Source of the DNA: Siphonodentalium dalli
Taxonomy: Eukaryota; Mollusca; Scaphopoda; Gadilida; Siphonodentaliidae
Length of the DNA: 64,000 nucleotides
Assembly: GCA_032622095.1 (NCBI GenBank)
Contig: CP136066.1
Location: 114,725,319 to 114,789,318, forward strand
Reading direction: 5' to 3'
Shown here: positions 37,333 through 50,165 of the stretch, piece by piece
How the letters are laid out: the number at the start of each line of letters is the position of its first letter
Position numbering within the stretch: position 1 is the stretch's first letter
Made by a program: the position numbers and the translations under genes
Notes under the pieces: generated by a model
Told to the model about the DNA's origin: nothing
Databases searched by the model: none
Seen by the model: the letters and a program-made list of their open reading frames with translations, nothing else

Positions 37333-37871
37333 TCAATTTCCATTGCAGCGCAATTCTGTTAGATCTGTAATTTAACGAATGTAATGGGAGGACATAATGA
37401 CATAATTATATATCAGAACTTCACCCACATCAAAGACTACATTATTTGTATTGAGTGTGTGTGCTGGAGAATTGATATAAACTTGTCCTGCTTTCAACTC
37501 GGTCTCTGATTCTGGATATATCATCTGGTTGAGTATTGGAATTATTTGCACCAAATTTCCACCAAATAGCATTTCCACCTGCTCAGTGACTGAGAAAAGT
37601 TAGTCATTATGACTCAATCCTGGTAATTTTGAGTAACACAGATCTAGTCTAATGTCCGAATCAATTTCCATTGCAGCGCAATTCTGTTAGATCTGTAATT
37701 TAACGAATGTAATGGGAGGACATAATGACATAATTATATATCAGAACTTCACCCACATCAAAGACTACATTATTTGTATTGGGTGTGTGTGCTGGAGAAT
37801 TGATATAAACTTGTCCTGCTTTCAACTCGGTCTCTGATTCTGGATATATCATCTGGTTGAGTATTGGAATT
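37333..37871 (+). repeat. Direct duplication of about 210 bp, period 328
   Basis: 37333-37542 and 37661-37871 match almost exactly; one substitution was noticed (GAGTGTGTG versus GGGTGTGTG), plus small end differences. The intervening 118 bp is unique. It looks recent. Confidence 0.9.
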
Positions 37872-38129
37872 CTCCCAAATATTCAAAAATGCATGTATTC
37901 GGAAGGCATCTGTCCAATGGTCCAATTGATCTAACCAAACGAAAGAAAGCATTTTCCTGCAACAGTTTCGTAAGTTCGCAACCTCGCAACGATGGCAAGC
38001 AAAAATGTAGCCTTTCCACAGAATGCCCCTTAAATTCCAAAATGCATGTAAACGCCGACAATGTCTCAGGAATAGTCCCCAACTAAAATCGGAGGCAAAA
38101 ATAGTCCCCAACAAAAATGATAGTGTCAA
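37860..38129 (-). pseudogene. Possible LTR-retrotransposon polymerase scrap
   Basis: The minus strand contains ELTKLLQENAFF and, one frame over, SFVWLDQLDHWTDAFRIHAF. This resembles the 'PLT.LL.K...F.W...C..AF..LK' link between reverse transcriptase and RNase H in Ty3/gypsy elements. The match needs a frame change and is short, so it is only suggestive. It lies in the opposite orientation to the Gag remnant at 38397. Confidence 0.25.
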
Positions 38130-38396
38130 TGAAACTGTATCCCAACCTGAGAGGGAATAATTTCATGTGCTAGCTCAATGGAGCGATTAGGAATGCAGAA
38201 CGATTAAATGTATATATAACTTAGCATAAAAACCAATAGAGTGTGAGCCAAAGTATGACCAAGTCAAGTTAAATGACCAACAATTGACAATTAGGCAATT
38301 CGCCAAATGTCTAAGTAATATCCAAAGAAAACCCTGCACCAAGTATTGGTTAAAACGCCCAATTGGTCTTTGAATAAAAGTCAGTTAAGCGACTGA

Positions 38397-38876
38397 CAGC
38401 CGTTAACGCGGGGACTACGTAATCCGTGCCAGCGCACCACAGATATCATTGAATGTGCGCTATCATTAGCTTTAAAATATGAGGCATTTAGAACAAATGT
38501 CAGCACAAGACAGCCCTTCGTCGGAGATAGGGTCAGGCAATCGACAGACAGTGGCCATAGGGTCAGAGCTGAGACAGAATACGGTATCAATGTCCCAAAT
38601 CGGGAAGGCAACGCAGCTAAGCTTCGGAAATTTGTCACGAATGCCGTCTGTGAGGAGAGGAAAAGAACACAGCACAAGAACCCCTGTGACTACTGTCTCA
38701 AGAACAATCACAATGAATCTGAATGCTACAAGAAAAAGAGAGACAAGAGATACAGAAGGCGCCAATTCCAATCGGTTAGTCTAAGGAGGCACGAGGACCA
38801 GAGGGAAGAAAAGACGTCGGATGTTATCGTTATTTGTTCTATAATTACCGGTTCAGGGGAACCTCTTATCTTCTAA
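38397..38876 (+). mobile_element. LTR-retrotransposon Gag remnant with CCHC zinc knuckle
   Basis: A 159-codon open frame without an in-frame ATG runs from just after a stop at 38394 to TAA at 38874-38876. It holds CALSLALKYEAFRT, typical of the end of a Gag capsid region, then a charged stretch, then a perfect CX2CX4HX4C knuckle (CDYCLKNNHNESEC, 38685-38726) followed by a Lys/Arg-rich tail. The purine run AAGGAGGGGG at about 38875-38884, just before TGATGTAGCC, looks like a polypurine tract at the edge of a 3' LTR. Protease, polymerase and integrase are absent, so a large internal deletion is inferred. A domesticated zinc-knuckle exon is possible but less likely. Confidence 0.6.
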
Positions 38877-41800
38877 GGAGGGGGTGATGTAGCCACCTCG
38901 TGTGGCTTAATTATTTTATCGTGATATGTGATACATTGTTTAATTAACACTCATTTCATGTAGCCTTTCTTAAAGTCAGCAGTGTTTCACGCAAATGTTA
39001 TTTGTATTCCGTTCCGTTCGCAAAGCAATAACTTTTTATCACTTTCCTCACTTCAAATTGTACCTTATGCATTCATATTCGTAATATTACCTATATTTGT
39101 GAGATAACTAAATCATGATATGTCAATGTCAAAATCCATGACCCATTTCATTATTATAATATCCTACTGTTCACATGTTTTACCTTTTACCGGAGAATGC
39201 TCATTTGGAACCTCCAAATTATGTCTACGGAATTTGGAAGGAGAGTAGGGGGATGAATATACAAAATACATACCTACATGTTTTATATATACTTTAAACA
39301 GTCACCAAAATGTTACAGATGTTTCCAAATTCCGCGCTAACAAAAATAGCGAGCTTGTGATTTCAAACCGGTACGAATACGGGTACGTATGATGGTAGCC
39401 ACCCGTACCAGTACATGTTTTGTAATCGCAAACTGTTTCACAGGTAAAATTCAGCACATCGACTGGTAATGTATGGTGAGCCAACTGCAAACTAATTCAT
39501 GTATGCTATATATGTATAGAGCCAATTGCAAAAACAAATTATACAATTTATGTTATATAGACAAATTGTTATTCGCATTCGCTTTATTGGCCGATATTAT
39601 ACTTATTGTTATGGAGACGATGGGTCTCTGGATAATCAGTTGCATTCATTAGGACGCGCAGCAGTGCGTGGGAAGGGGTTGGGGCTTTTCTTACACTTAT
39701 TATGGTAACAATTTCAATTGGATTTCACAAATGATTTCATAGACCAATCGATTTATGACTAAAATACTTGGAATTTTCAAACTGAGAAAATAGGTTATGA
39801 TAGCTCTTATATACAATTAAATTTGCAACCAATATTCGGTGAACGCGTGTATTGTTTTTAGACCCAGGTCCAAATAAAGTTCAGGTCTACATGTAGTTTC
39901 AGTCAAATATAAGACCGAAGTTATCCCTTATATTAGTTGAAGAATATTTAGTCATATTAAGGGTTGGGTTGGAATTTTACAACAGATAAGATGGGAACAT
40001 TTATCCAAATAATTGGGATTTTGCTCTGGAACTAAACCCAGAGGTAGGTTGAAAAGTTCAACTTGGAAACGACAAAGAGCGTCAAATAATATTCTATTCA
40101 TTATATGGTTTGAATAAAGAGCTTTTTCTTCACTTCTGTGTGAAACTCAGGAAACATGTGAAACTCGCTCAGACTATGATAAGATTGTGCACAGGGTACA
40201 CGTTATATATATCGGTACTTCATGTATTTATCAACCAATGTTATCCCAATACAATATTCATCATTCTTGATGTTCAAATGCCCCATGTCCGTTCAAATGG
40301 TAAAATATATTAAAATGAGATGTAAGTCACCACCACATACGGTAAAAGTAACTAAACGATTGTACCCACATGTGTAATACACTGTACATTATTTCAGTGA
40401 ATGGATCCATCGAGGCCGCAGGCCGAGATCGTTCTATTCGCTGTAATAATGCACAGTCTGAAACTATTATCCGGCTTAAAACATGGCCTGGTCCAAACCG
40501 TCACCTCTGATCAGAATGGGTTAATCCAAAATTGGATCAACTTACCTGAATTGTACCATGTGGTCTGCCCTTTCCACCCGTTCATTTGTACGACATCTGG
40601 ACACACTGTAAACATAATGGATTGGCAGTACCATATCTATTGTCCTTTTTTTTCTCCAAACCGTTGACTGAAAACGACGTTTTCGCTCTTACATTTTGGC
40701 AATTGTATTAAAGTATTTATCGTGTCGTATTTAGGATTTGGCAGAGCATTATAAATTCAATGATTTATTGGTGCACGTGGTAATTTTAGATTCGAAAATT
40801 TTAACAGTGTGAGAATTCACTGCCTGTAATTCGAAGTTAGATATCCCCACCGCAAGTGGAGAGGTTCTATATGTGTATCCCTTCTGCTATACTTCCAGTT
40901 GTCACAGTCAGTCCAGTTGTCGTCATTATATTTGGAAATCATTGTATATGAGATTTATGGAGGTACAGACTCAGTATGGGATTAATTTATTTTTTCAAAT
41001 GTGCTTGCTTCAGTGAACAAATTCTCATTTGTTTATCGAAATTCTCATGTATCGATCGGAATGGCACATTAATATGTCCCTCAACTCAGATCAAGCTAGA
41101 AAAGCGGTCCCGATTTCAGCCCCATGTCGGGTCTAGAACCCGTGCCAACCTCGTCTAGACTAGTATAGCCTGATACATGCATATATTATGGCATCATACA
41201 TGTGCATACAAGTCATATAAAATGAAATCGTTGATAGTGAAATAATCGTCCATTAAGTTCGATGTTCATCATCAGTTATTAAAATAATGGTTCGTTGGGT
41301 GTAAAATAACCGGACGCGGCGAACCAAGGAGTGACGTCATAGTCATGTTTTAATTCCACGATATACTAATACCTATACCTGTAAGGGTCGAGACTGAATC
41401 TATTCACTCTCTTGTCCATACTATGTCATTACTAGAGATAACACAATTGTCGGTGCGACGACTGGGTCTCCGTAATTATCTAAGTGCTATATAGAAGCCA
41501 CCTCGAGAGTTTGAACATAAAACGTGGCTTAAATGACAACTTTATGAATGAGATTTGCGGATGGTATCTTGCAATACATAGATTAATGCATAGCTGACTG
41601 ACATTTCATAGCATTATTATGGGTGATAAAACCTCAATGAAAGACTACCGGTTAACGGGACACATCTACCCGTTCGAAATCCATATCGCTGTATGTGCTG
41701 CATTGAAAGTCCGCAAGTGATCGTGGCGAAGTTCACCGATTTACCGTACCCGTTCCATCGGACGGGTATCGCAAACTCGCCATTGAGACAAAACTCTCTT

Positions 41801-42548
41801 TTGTTTTACCATAGCAGGGATATTATAAGAATGAACGCTCTTTATTGTACTATGCTGAACAAACTGTTCTATATATTCTTTGATTATAAGTCTTTGTCGT
41901 CACATTCGTGTGTTATAATTACTCTTGCTTCTGCAGTTTTTTCCGAGCCATATTCAATACGCATATTGCATTTATTTATCGACATAAGTTGATGCCAGAA
42001 CGTGACAGAAAATTAAAGCTTGATTATACGGTCGTTGGATGTGCCTCATATCCAGTTCAATTTGACACCATAAAACTCACATCATTATGTTTCTACAACC
42101 TAAAATATTGAGACAGAATTAAAAGAGGAATTTACGTTTATATATTGTGACAGCTTGAAATGACGGTATCAACTTACAAAATACTCCAGGAACATTAGGT
42201 TAAACAAAGGAAAATAACAGCTGAAGAGATTTTTTTCAGAATTTGTAAGCGGATATTTTTAGAACAACATACACAAGGTCATTAAGAATCCTAGATGGGC
42301 ATTTTATGAATTATCAATATCACAGAGGGTGCATATTTCAGTGAAATAACAAATATGAATATTGGTCGGAGAGTGTTAACATGGTTACTGTAACAGTTGA
42401 TGACAGTCAACTATATGATATCTATAATTGATTGCGGGTAGCCTATAATTGTTTTGGGGTTAAAAAAGAACTGTATTGTGCACAATTTCTCGCAAAAAAG
42501 AGCCTAAATTGTAAAAAAAAAAAAAAAAACAGTACTCAAATTTAAATA
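38877..42548. other. AT-rich region without a supported gene
   Basis: The first few hundred bases may be LTR. Several open frames of 60-99 codons (for example 40401-40667 and 41693-41992, +) carry no recognised motif. An 18-base A-run lies near 42512-42530. Confidence 0.4.
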
Positions 42549-42664
42549 AAAAATACAATTTCAGAAAACGTTATGACCAATAAAGTTGTATTATTGTTGA
42601 TGGCTATAAAATACAATTTCAGAAAACGTTATGACCAATAAAGTTGTATTATTGTTGATGGCTA
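42549..42664 (+). repeat. 58-bp tandem duplication, two copies
   Basis: AAATACAATTTCAGAAAACG through TTGTTGATGGCTAT is repeated with a 58-bp period and no difference noticed. It lies directly after an A-rich stretch. Confidence 0.9.
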
Positions 42665-45600
42665 TATATTGGGCATTCGGGATGTTGCCAAAATATTTTG
42701 AACTCGAACACCCTGTCACTGAATGAAAATATCACTCTATCTCAATACACTGTAAGAGGTCTCTCACGTCTTTTCGTTATATTTCGTGGTCTTACCAGCC
42801 TCACATTACAATTAGCTTATTAGCTAATACATAATGATGTTAGTGTAGATAAATGTATTATTATGATGGGTTAATAAGGCGATACTATCTGGAGGATGTA
42901 AACATTTTGTAGTTGAGTATTGCTGAATCAAATTGGACTGACAGTTGACAGTTGTTTCACTGGAGTGGCGAGTGGTGAGATACACACAACTTAACACAAA
43001 TTATGAACACACAACAGTCGGGTGCCTGTTTTATGTCTAGGAAGAGTAGGATAATTGCTATCCGACTAGTCTTGTGATATATTTGAGCAGTGCAGAACTC
43101 CACACTCACATGTTACCTAACTCGAGTTCAAGACACTGCTGCTAATCTGGGGATGAGCAATTCAAAATGCGATTACCTTAGTGACAAGTTGAGAGATATA
43201 AGCACTTGCACCGAAATGTCATATACCCAATGGACATGCATTTGGTCTCTTGGCAAAATATTCATAAGATGTATAGTCGCGCCTTACCCATTATTATACA
43301 TTTGAACATTCACATTTGCACCAACTTTGTGACATTTAAATGTGGGTACAAGGGTATTGAGTGTTGGCCGCATAAACTTATCCTATCATTAAAAAAAATC
43401 CCAGTGAACGATTGCTGTTATGTGTCTGCACTAGTTGGTGGCAGACACACGAGTCTGAACAAGCAACTCCACAGAAGGGCTTTAGGGACGCCTGATATAT
43501 GCGATATGTTACAGAGATTGGTTTGGTTTGTTTGGGAATAATCGGATTTTTAGCACCATTGTCATATTACGAAGTTGTTATTACTTTCATAAGGCATCTC
43601 AAACTAATTCACTGAACGGTCACTCGGTTGCACCAGAAAACAACCAGCCATACCCCCCCCCCTCCCAGCAAGAAACTGGCAAACAAAAGATGCATGAATT
43701 GTTCAAAGATCCAAAGTATTTAGCGCCATGTGGATATAACAAAGACTTTCATCCGCTTCTGCGAATTCTGCAAACTTTAAAATCCAGTCATCCGCAAAAC
43801 AGATGTGAAGACACAACCACTTTTAGCATGTTCCACTAGTACTTTACGTGATTCTTAAACTGAAGGGTTCAGCATACTTAAGTCCATACCATCAGCTAAT
43901 GCAATCTGTGCCAGTCCCTAAAACAAATCAAACGAGTCCCTAAAACAAATTATTCATAACAATCAGCAGCCATGCCAAGAGCCGTTCTTACAATTAAAGA
44001 TATATCGTATGCTCATTTTAGTGAATCAAATTCACGGAAAGTCAGCACGCATGCACTTTGCCCACTGCACGAATGTAACATTTAACTTATATTAACAATA
44101 CCAACCACATAGATCATGGCATTTCAGAGAACTGAATGATGCACAATTGTAAGCAGTTAGTCTTTAACTCGAGAAAACTTTATCGGCGTAAACAAAAAGC
44201 ATTGTTACCTCTCCCCCCCCCCCATTTTATTCGCTTCTAATTGGGGTTTAGACCAGTCAAATCACACTGTCACCCGCTGATCAGGGTGACATCCATATAT
44301 ATTGCCAAAAGTTGCGTATACGGTTCCCTTTTCTTTAGTGGCAATCCAACTTTACTTTAGTGCCACAGCTATACATGAAGCGTGAACATTAATTGTGGTT
44401 GGAATTTGGATGATGAATGTAGGGTTTCAGTCGCTTAGTTTAAGCTCGCCAAATGTAACTGGCATGTGATACCAAAGCCTATAATGACATAATAAAGGTC
44501 TCAGCTGCAGCGAAATGTCCCTTTGTCAGTGGCACAAATCCCGCGAAAACACAGAATCTCACAGGTTATGTGCATGGGATAGACTCCGATGGAGTCAATG
44601 CCTATGAACGACTAGTATCTACCTGTGTATTTGTGACATTACACCCCGTTATGATATACTACTAGAAAGTTGACTACAATTATCAATTAAACAATATGAT
44701 ATTAATTGAATATGTAGTCACACCGTGAAACTTCAGTCTTGTTGAGTATTATCGTTGACATTACAAAATCATTCGTACATACTTTTGCCAATTACTGTAT
44801 CTTGATGCATAACTATATCGTATATTGCATCTATTAAATTACTGATAGCTACAGTGGGTAAAATGCGAGTGTTTATCTTCATATATAGTAGCACATGAAG
44901 CACACAAATTCAGTTTCATAAACCCGGAATATACGCTCTAAATATTTATGGAGTTATATTTCTGTCTATATGTATGTTTTCAAATCGGCATTCGTGTTAA
45001 TTCAGTATTTGTGTATTTATTTAACTATATATTGTGTTGCATAAGAACTATAAATAGTACTCATAGCCGACCCCGACAAAATGGCTGCCTTTGGAAAAAT
45101 TCACTTTCCTTCCTGGTTTATGAAACTGAATTTTTCAATAAATACGAGAGATACGATGCCGTGATGTAGCGTGATTGGTTTGGGTGGGTCAGTAAACAAT
45201 TCCGCTGCTAATGATGTATAATATATATATTCTACTAACCGTTGACAGTGTTTTTGAAGCCCAAGTAGGTGTAAAAATCGCAGTTTTTGACTGAGTTTAG
45301 CGGACATCATGTCGAACGAGTGACATTATACAGTCGGTTTGCGTCAGACCTGTGCTCATAACCAGAGTTGTTCTTAACCAATTTTTACAGGGGATGCATC
45401 AAATTGAAGAGTAATAACATATCTTTCTAACTATATATGAGGCATTTATGTTACAAAAATTATTTTGGTGTATTTTAACATGATTGTGGACATTGTAAAA
45501 ATAATAAAAAATTAGGCCGGGCCAAGTTGGATACCTTTCTATAGGATTAAGTATTATTGGGGGTGGGGTCAATTTTTGTTATGGGGACCTGTGCGTTCCT

Positions 45601-46565
45601 CGGGAGACATTCTATTCTCGGGCGGGTGACATATTTCAATGTCTCCATCGACAGCGGGCGACAACCGTATAATGATTCCGCCAAATAGATAACTATAATT
45701 CGTTTTTAGGTAAGAATGTGCTTGTTGCCAATTTGAATATGAAATTTATGGGAGTAACCATTGTATTCTCTGTTGTTGCTTGATGACCCGAGCGAAGTGT
45801 TCCACATCACATTAAAGTATCTGCCTATACGGACCTGACTTGTCGTAGAAGATTACCTTATACTTCCTATCACAGCTCATACCAACTGCACATTCAATAT
45901 TTTGTATGGGGTTGGATAAAACGTGTGTTGCATTCAGCAGTAAACTAGTGTTTCCATGAGCTAAATGTGGTAGTAAAAATATAAAACTTAACGTTATTAT
46001 AATTAATAAAGTGATGAACCAGGATAATACATCTACTATATTGTGTGACCTTTTCACTCATTCTCTCAAGATCGCTTGGTTGTTTCTATGTAGACTGAAT
46101 TGTTGTCTTCATAATTGCATACCATACCGTGTCTTTTCTCCATTGTTAATGCTTAATCTTAACTATCGATAGTTTATAACAATGCAAACAATTCCCACTA
46201 TCATAACTAATGTAACGTTCTGATCATTTACGGTATATTCACAAATATAAGATATACTTCTGGGGTGAATATTTTGTGGTTTCCCATTCCTATCATGTGA
46301 CGGATTTGAGCATGAAACATCGGTATTTTATTGATTTGTTGCAGGTATAATCATAAATTTCAAAATAAAGTTTCACAGTGGCTTATTTTAAATAAAATAC
46401 TGTACCCTATTCGAGGTAGCAAACAGAGTAAAGACTAGCAGCTGTTGCCAATATCAATCACTCATTCCGCAAACTATTCAACCGAGCCTTAATTGTTGAA
46501 TAGTTGGCAGGTTAGGTGGTTTGTTATATGATATTTAATGTATTGAGTTACAATGAATATATAGA
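42665..46565. other. No supported gene
   Basis: Contains C-runs near 43652 and 44213 and an 18-bp repeat (GTCCCTAAAACAAAT) at about 43913 and 43935. The minus-strand 81-codon frame at 45812-46057 starts with a short basic tail and one strong hydrophobic segment (residues about 11-32), as in a type II membrane protein start. There is no family match, so it is noted and not called as a gene. Confidence 0.4.
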
Positions 46566-46672
46566 GTTTATAGCGGAATTTACAAAACAAGTCCAGTAAA
46601 TTAGGTATGGACCGAGCCTTGACGAGTCGGGACCTAATTTACTGGACGAGTTTTGTAAATTCCGCTATAAAC
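46566..46672. repeat. Long palindrome, copy A
   Basis: 41-bp arms (GTTTATAGCGGAATTTACAA at 46566 and its complement ending at 46672) flank a 25-bp spacer beginning ATGGACCGAGCCTT. The arms differ by one or two bases. Confidence 0.9.
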
Positions 46673-46995
46673 TGGGGAAGAGTTGTAGATTCTATTTAAT
46701 ACATAAATCCAAACATACTTAAATCAACAAATGGGACGTGAAACTAACATCGGCTTCGATAATGCATATTTAATGGCATATATTTATTGAAATAACTTTT
46801 CAATCTCTTCACTAATGATAGTTTGTTGGAAAAAATGTTGGAAGTATTTTGAGGCGTAGCGTATACAGAATGTATACAGACGACAAACCTGAAGTCAAAT
46901 GTCACCTGGCACTATTTCCTGTTATGATACGAACGTTGCATATCACAATTTATAGAAAGGGTGTATTGTATAAAAATAAGGATAGGATCATGTAA
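46673..46995 (+). repeat. Dispersed repeat flanking palindrome A
   Basis: Holds TTAAATCAACAAATGGGACG (also beside palindrome B near 48055). It continues with a stretch from about 46770 (AATGGCATATATTT) to about 46995 (AAGGATAGGATC) that is repeated at 49916-50165. Confidence 0.8.
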
Positions 46996-47875
46996 TAAAT
47001 AATATTTCTAAACTTATGGTGGCCATATTGGTTGCCATCTACAAATGGCTAGCTCTCATAAAGCATATATGGATGAATCAGTATAAATGTATTTTTCTCT
47101 ATGCTGTATGTGTGTTTTAGGAGGTTAAAGCAATCAATCCTCCAAATTGTCAATTTGATATCTCACCCAGATATCTACCAACTGTGTGGATATCTATTTA
47201 TCCATGTAATATTACGTCTAATTGACGCTTAAACTACAACAATCACACTAAAGAGCTGACAGAATAGTAATACTGTTTCCACATAAACAAGTACATTATA
47301 TTCGTTACCATTCATAAATTGTTGATTTTCTGGTAATGTAGTCGCTAAGTTTTTTATTTTCTGGGACAATGCGCTCCTTTATGGGCAATCCCATCGTAAA
47401 ATGCCATAGCAAATAATAGAAATGATGTATGCATGTCATTACCATGTATAAATATCAAAGTAAATTTCAATTAGGGGCCAGAATTTCAGAAAATAGGGCT
47501 GAACTCCAAAATTAGGTTCCGACCCTTAAATAGGATTTTCAAAAAGATTGACTGGACCTCATCAAAATGTACTTCCGAATCACTATCAGAAACTGGTCCC
47601 AAATTCCGTAAAGAGTATAATAACGAGACAGCTAATAGTAATCCAAAGACAATATTAACAATTTTGGGGGCGGGTTAGTTTCTTTGGGGGGGGCGTCATA
47701 TTCGGCATACAATTTTTAAACCAACTATGTTCCATGTTATATTTTTGTGTGCTGACAAGCTCAGAGAAGTTTTAAAGATTAAAATAGGCTAAAATATGTT
47801 TATTGAATGTAATGCAAGTCTTTGAATATAGGGGTTTGTTAGAAAATACAGTGTGAAAAATAAAGTTTTATATAT
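46996..47875. other. No recognisable feature
   Basis: AT-rich. Short G-runs lie near 47665-47692. Confidence 0.4.
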
Positions 47876-48019
47876 AGAAGATCTACAACGAGTCCCCAGT
47901 TTATAGCGGAATTTACAAAACGAGTTCAGTAAATTAGGTCTGAAGGCTCGGTCCATACCTAATTTACTGAACGAGTTTTGTAAATTTCGCTATAAACTGG
48001 GGACGAGTTGTAGATTCTA
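47876..48019. repeat. Long palindrome, copy B
   Basis: Arms of about 60 bp (from about 47879 to 47939, and 47957 to 48019) include the same GTTTATAGCGGAATTTACAA core and an outer GTCCCCAGT/ACTGGGGAC block. The 17-bp spacer reads CTGAAGGCTCGGTCCAT, the reverse complement of the copy A spacer core. The right flank matches that of copy A. Confidence 0.9.
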
Positions 48020-48215
48020 TTTATTACATGATCCAAAACCTCGACAAAACATGCTTAAATCAACAAATGGGACGCGAAACTAACATTCTTCTATAAGGCA
48101 TGCAATGTCGTTTGGTTTAATAATATTTATTCCCACTCAGAATATAAATTACAATATAATATATTGGTAATTCATGTTACCATGTTCCTTGTGTATGGAA
48201 GTGGATTCGGCTGTA

Positions 48216-49453
48216 TAAGGGTGGATACACACATGCATGTAATCTCTGTAATTATCGTGTATTTGGCGTTTTACATGGATCATACAGACCATGTAATATG
48301 TGTCCGTTGACAACCCAATCATTGCGGCTATGTTTGACCACAGTGAGCCAAGCTCTGAGCGTGCAGAGAACCGTTGACTGAACGAAGTCGTCAGGCCGCT
48401 TAGAATAATTGTTCGCGCGATAACCCAAATGTTGGACTTTCTGTTTAAATCATTGTCAACATATCTTGAAAAGCCCACAAGAAAAACTCGATTCCACCAT
48501 CAGGAAACATTCAGACGCATTCATGCAGGCCCAAATTACTTCAGATATTCCTTCTTCCCTGCCACTGCAATTCTCTGGAATAACCTAAACCCTGACCTGG
48601 TCACACTCTCAGACCCTGACATGATCAGAAAGGGTGTGTGCCAGCATATCAAATAATTGGCTCAAATTATCATTCTTTTAACCTAGTGTTTTTATCTCTC
48701 TTCTGTAACATAAAACCTATAAACTTTATTCTCCTATCTCACTGTCATCTCCTTTCAGAACAAACGCTACCTCTATTCTGCACAGACGCGCACTGGATAT
48801 AATACTCGATAAGGGGGTCTCCAGTAACGATAGATAGATAGATAGATAGTCTTCTCTTTATTTTTATACCGATGATGGCCCCAGGAGTTCCCCAACCCAG
48901 GGGCTATGATTCCCAACATGGGGGCAATATTATCAGGATTTCCTGGCGCAGGGGCTAAATATGACACCCGACTTGGGGCTATATATGATCCCGAAAGATA
49001 CCAGACGGGGTGGCTAACTCTGAGCTATTTAAGTAAAACATATATTGTACCTTCTTGCCCAGATTATTCCGACCGATACATTCAACTAAGTCACTTAGCG
49101 ATTTGAGCTTTCGAAACCCCACGCCAAGCAAGCATCATGCATGGTCGAAAATGTTCTATATCAAAACTGTATACACCAGATGTGTCGCTTCTGGTGATGT
49201 GCATTAATAAAATGTCAGATATCACACAGACTTAACTAATTTCCACATTCTTAAGAGAAGACAGGTTTTGGACTGGCCTTAAATGTCCTGATAGCAGAGA
49301 GTTTGATTTCGCTTATGACTACTCACTTGTCTGGCCTGGTAACAATGAACCGCTCGCGCGCAGGTGATTAATGTTGTCAATTATTGGTGTGGCCATGTAA
49401 AATACATGTATTTTACATACAGAGATTACATGCATGTGTGTATCCACCCTAAG
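48216..49453. mobile_element. PIF/Harbinger-like element with 32-bp inverted ends and TAA duplication
   Basis: GGGTGGATACACACATGCAT begins a 32-bp perfect inverted repeat at 48219-48250, with its complement at 49418-49450. TAA lies directly outside on both sides (48216-48218; 49451 region read as CCC-TAA). A 3-bp TWA duplication with GG-starting ends is the hallmark of PIF/Harbinger. The interior (about 1.2 kb) has no transposase. It holds a LINE fragment, a GATA microsatellite (about 48824-48850) and degenerate GGGGCTATGAT-type repeats near 48890-49000, so it is non-autonomous and has itself been invaded. Confidence 0.7.
48429..48656 (+). pseudogene. LINE ORF2 C-terminal fragment
   Basis: The translation has YFRYSFFPATAILWNNLNPD followed by LVTLSDPDMIRKGV, the usual last segment of CR1/L2-like LINE ORF2 proteins ('Y..SF.PR....WN.LP......S...F'). 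The upstream part of the frame is not convincing. The GATA run and CTTTATTTT stretch downstream may be its tail. Confidence 0.6.
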
Positions 49454-49915
49454 CCTATATGGCTTATATTTGCCGTCTCCACAAGTAAGCAATATTATAC
49501 TGCATAATTTGAGTCGTGTCCCGTTGTGGAATTGTCGGAGACAGGTAATGAATTGGTATATTCATGTGCTATATGTTTACACCATGTCTAATATATTATA
49601 GAATGGGTTCTTAAGAACAATACAGACACAGACATATATACAACATTTGTGTGTCACCTGTCGTGTCGGTCATCAGCTATTTTAATATATCCATATATTG
49701 GATATTTACTTAATGTAATTGTTATAATTATTATTGAGCAGTGCCATATAATCTGTATATATATTTAATAGCTCGAAAAGCGTTGTGTCATGATTATGAA
49801 TTTCTGGACTGTTTTAAATATAAAAATATTTTCCCTCAGACTATTTGAAATCGTTTCACGTAACTATGCGTTGTTTGCCCGCGTACAGAAATAGTCCCAG
49901 ATAAATAAAAACACT
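49454..49915. other. No recognisable feature
   Basis: AT-rich sequence between the Harbinger-like element and the dispersed repeat. Confidence 0.4.
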
Positions 49916-50165
49916 TTGGCATATTTAATGGCGTATATTTAATTACATAACTTTTCAAACTCTTCATTCATTATAGTTTGTTGGAAAAATATTGGAAGCC
50001 ATAGTATTTTTAGACGTAGCGTGCGGAATGTAAATAGACGACAAACCGGAAGTCAAATGTCACATGGCACTATTTCCTGTTATTAAACGAACGTGTAATA
50101 TCACAATTTATAGAATGGGTTTATTGAATGGAATAAGGATAGGATCGTGTAATAAAATAATTTCT
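49916..50165 (+). repeat. Dispersed repeat, second copy of 46770-46995
   Basis: Shares AATGGCRTATATTTA, ATAGTTTGTTGGAAAAA, CAAATGTCAC, GGCACTATTTCCTGTTAT and AAGGATAGGATCRTGTAATA with the first copy at roughly 80 percent identity by eye. The palindrome is not present beside this copy. Confidence 0.8.

Noticed and set aside
45812-46057. 81-codon frame with one hydrophobic segment as a membrane-protein gene
   Set aside because: One hydrophobic stretch in AT-rich DNA is common by chance, and no family or gene structure was seen.
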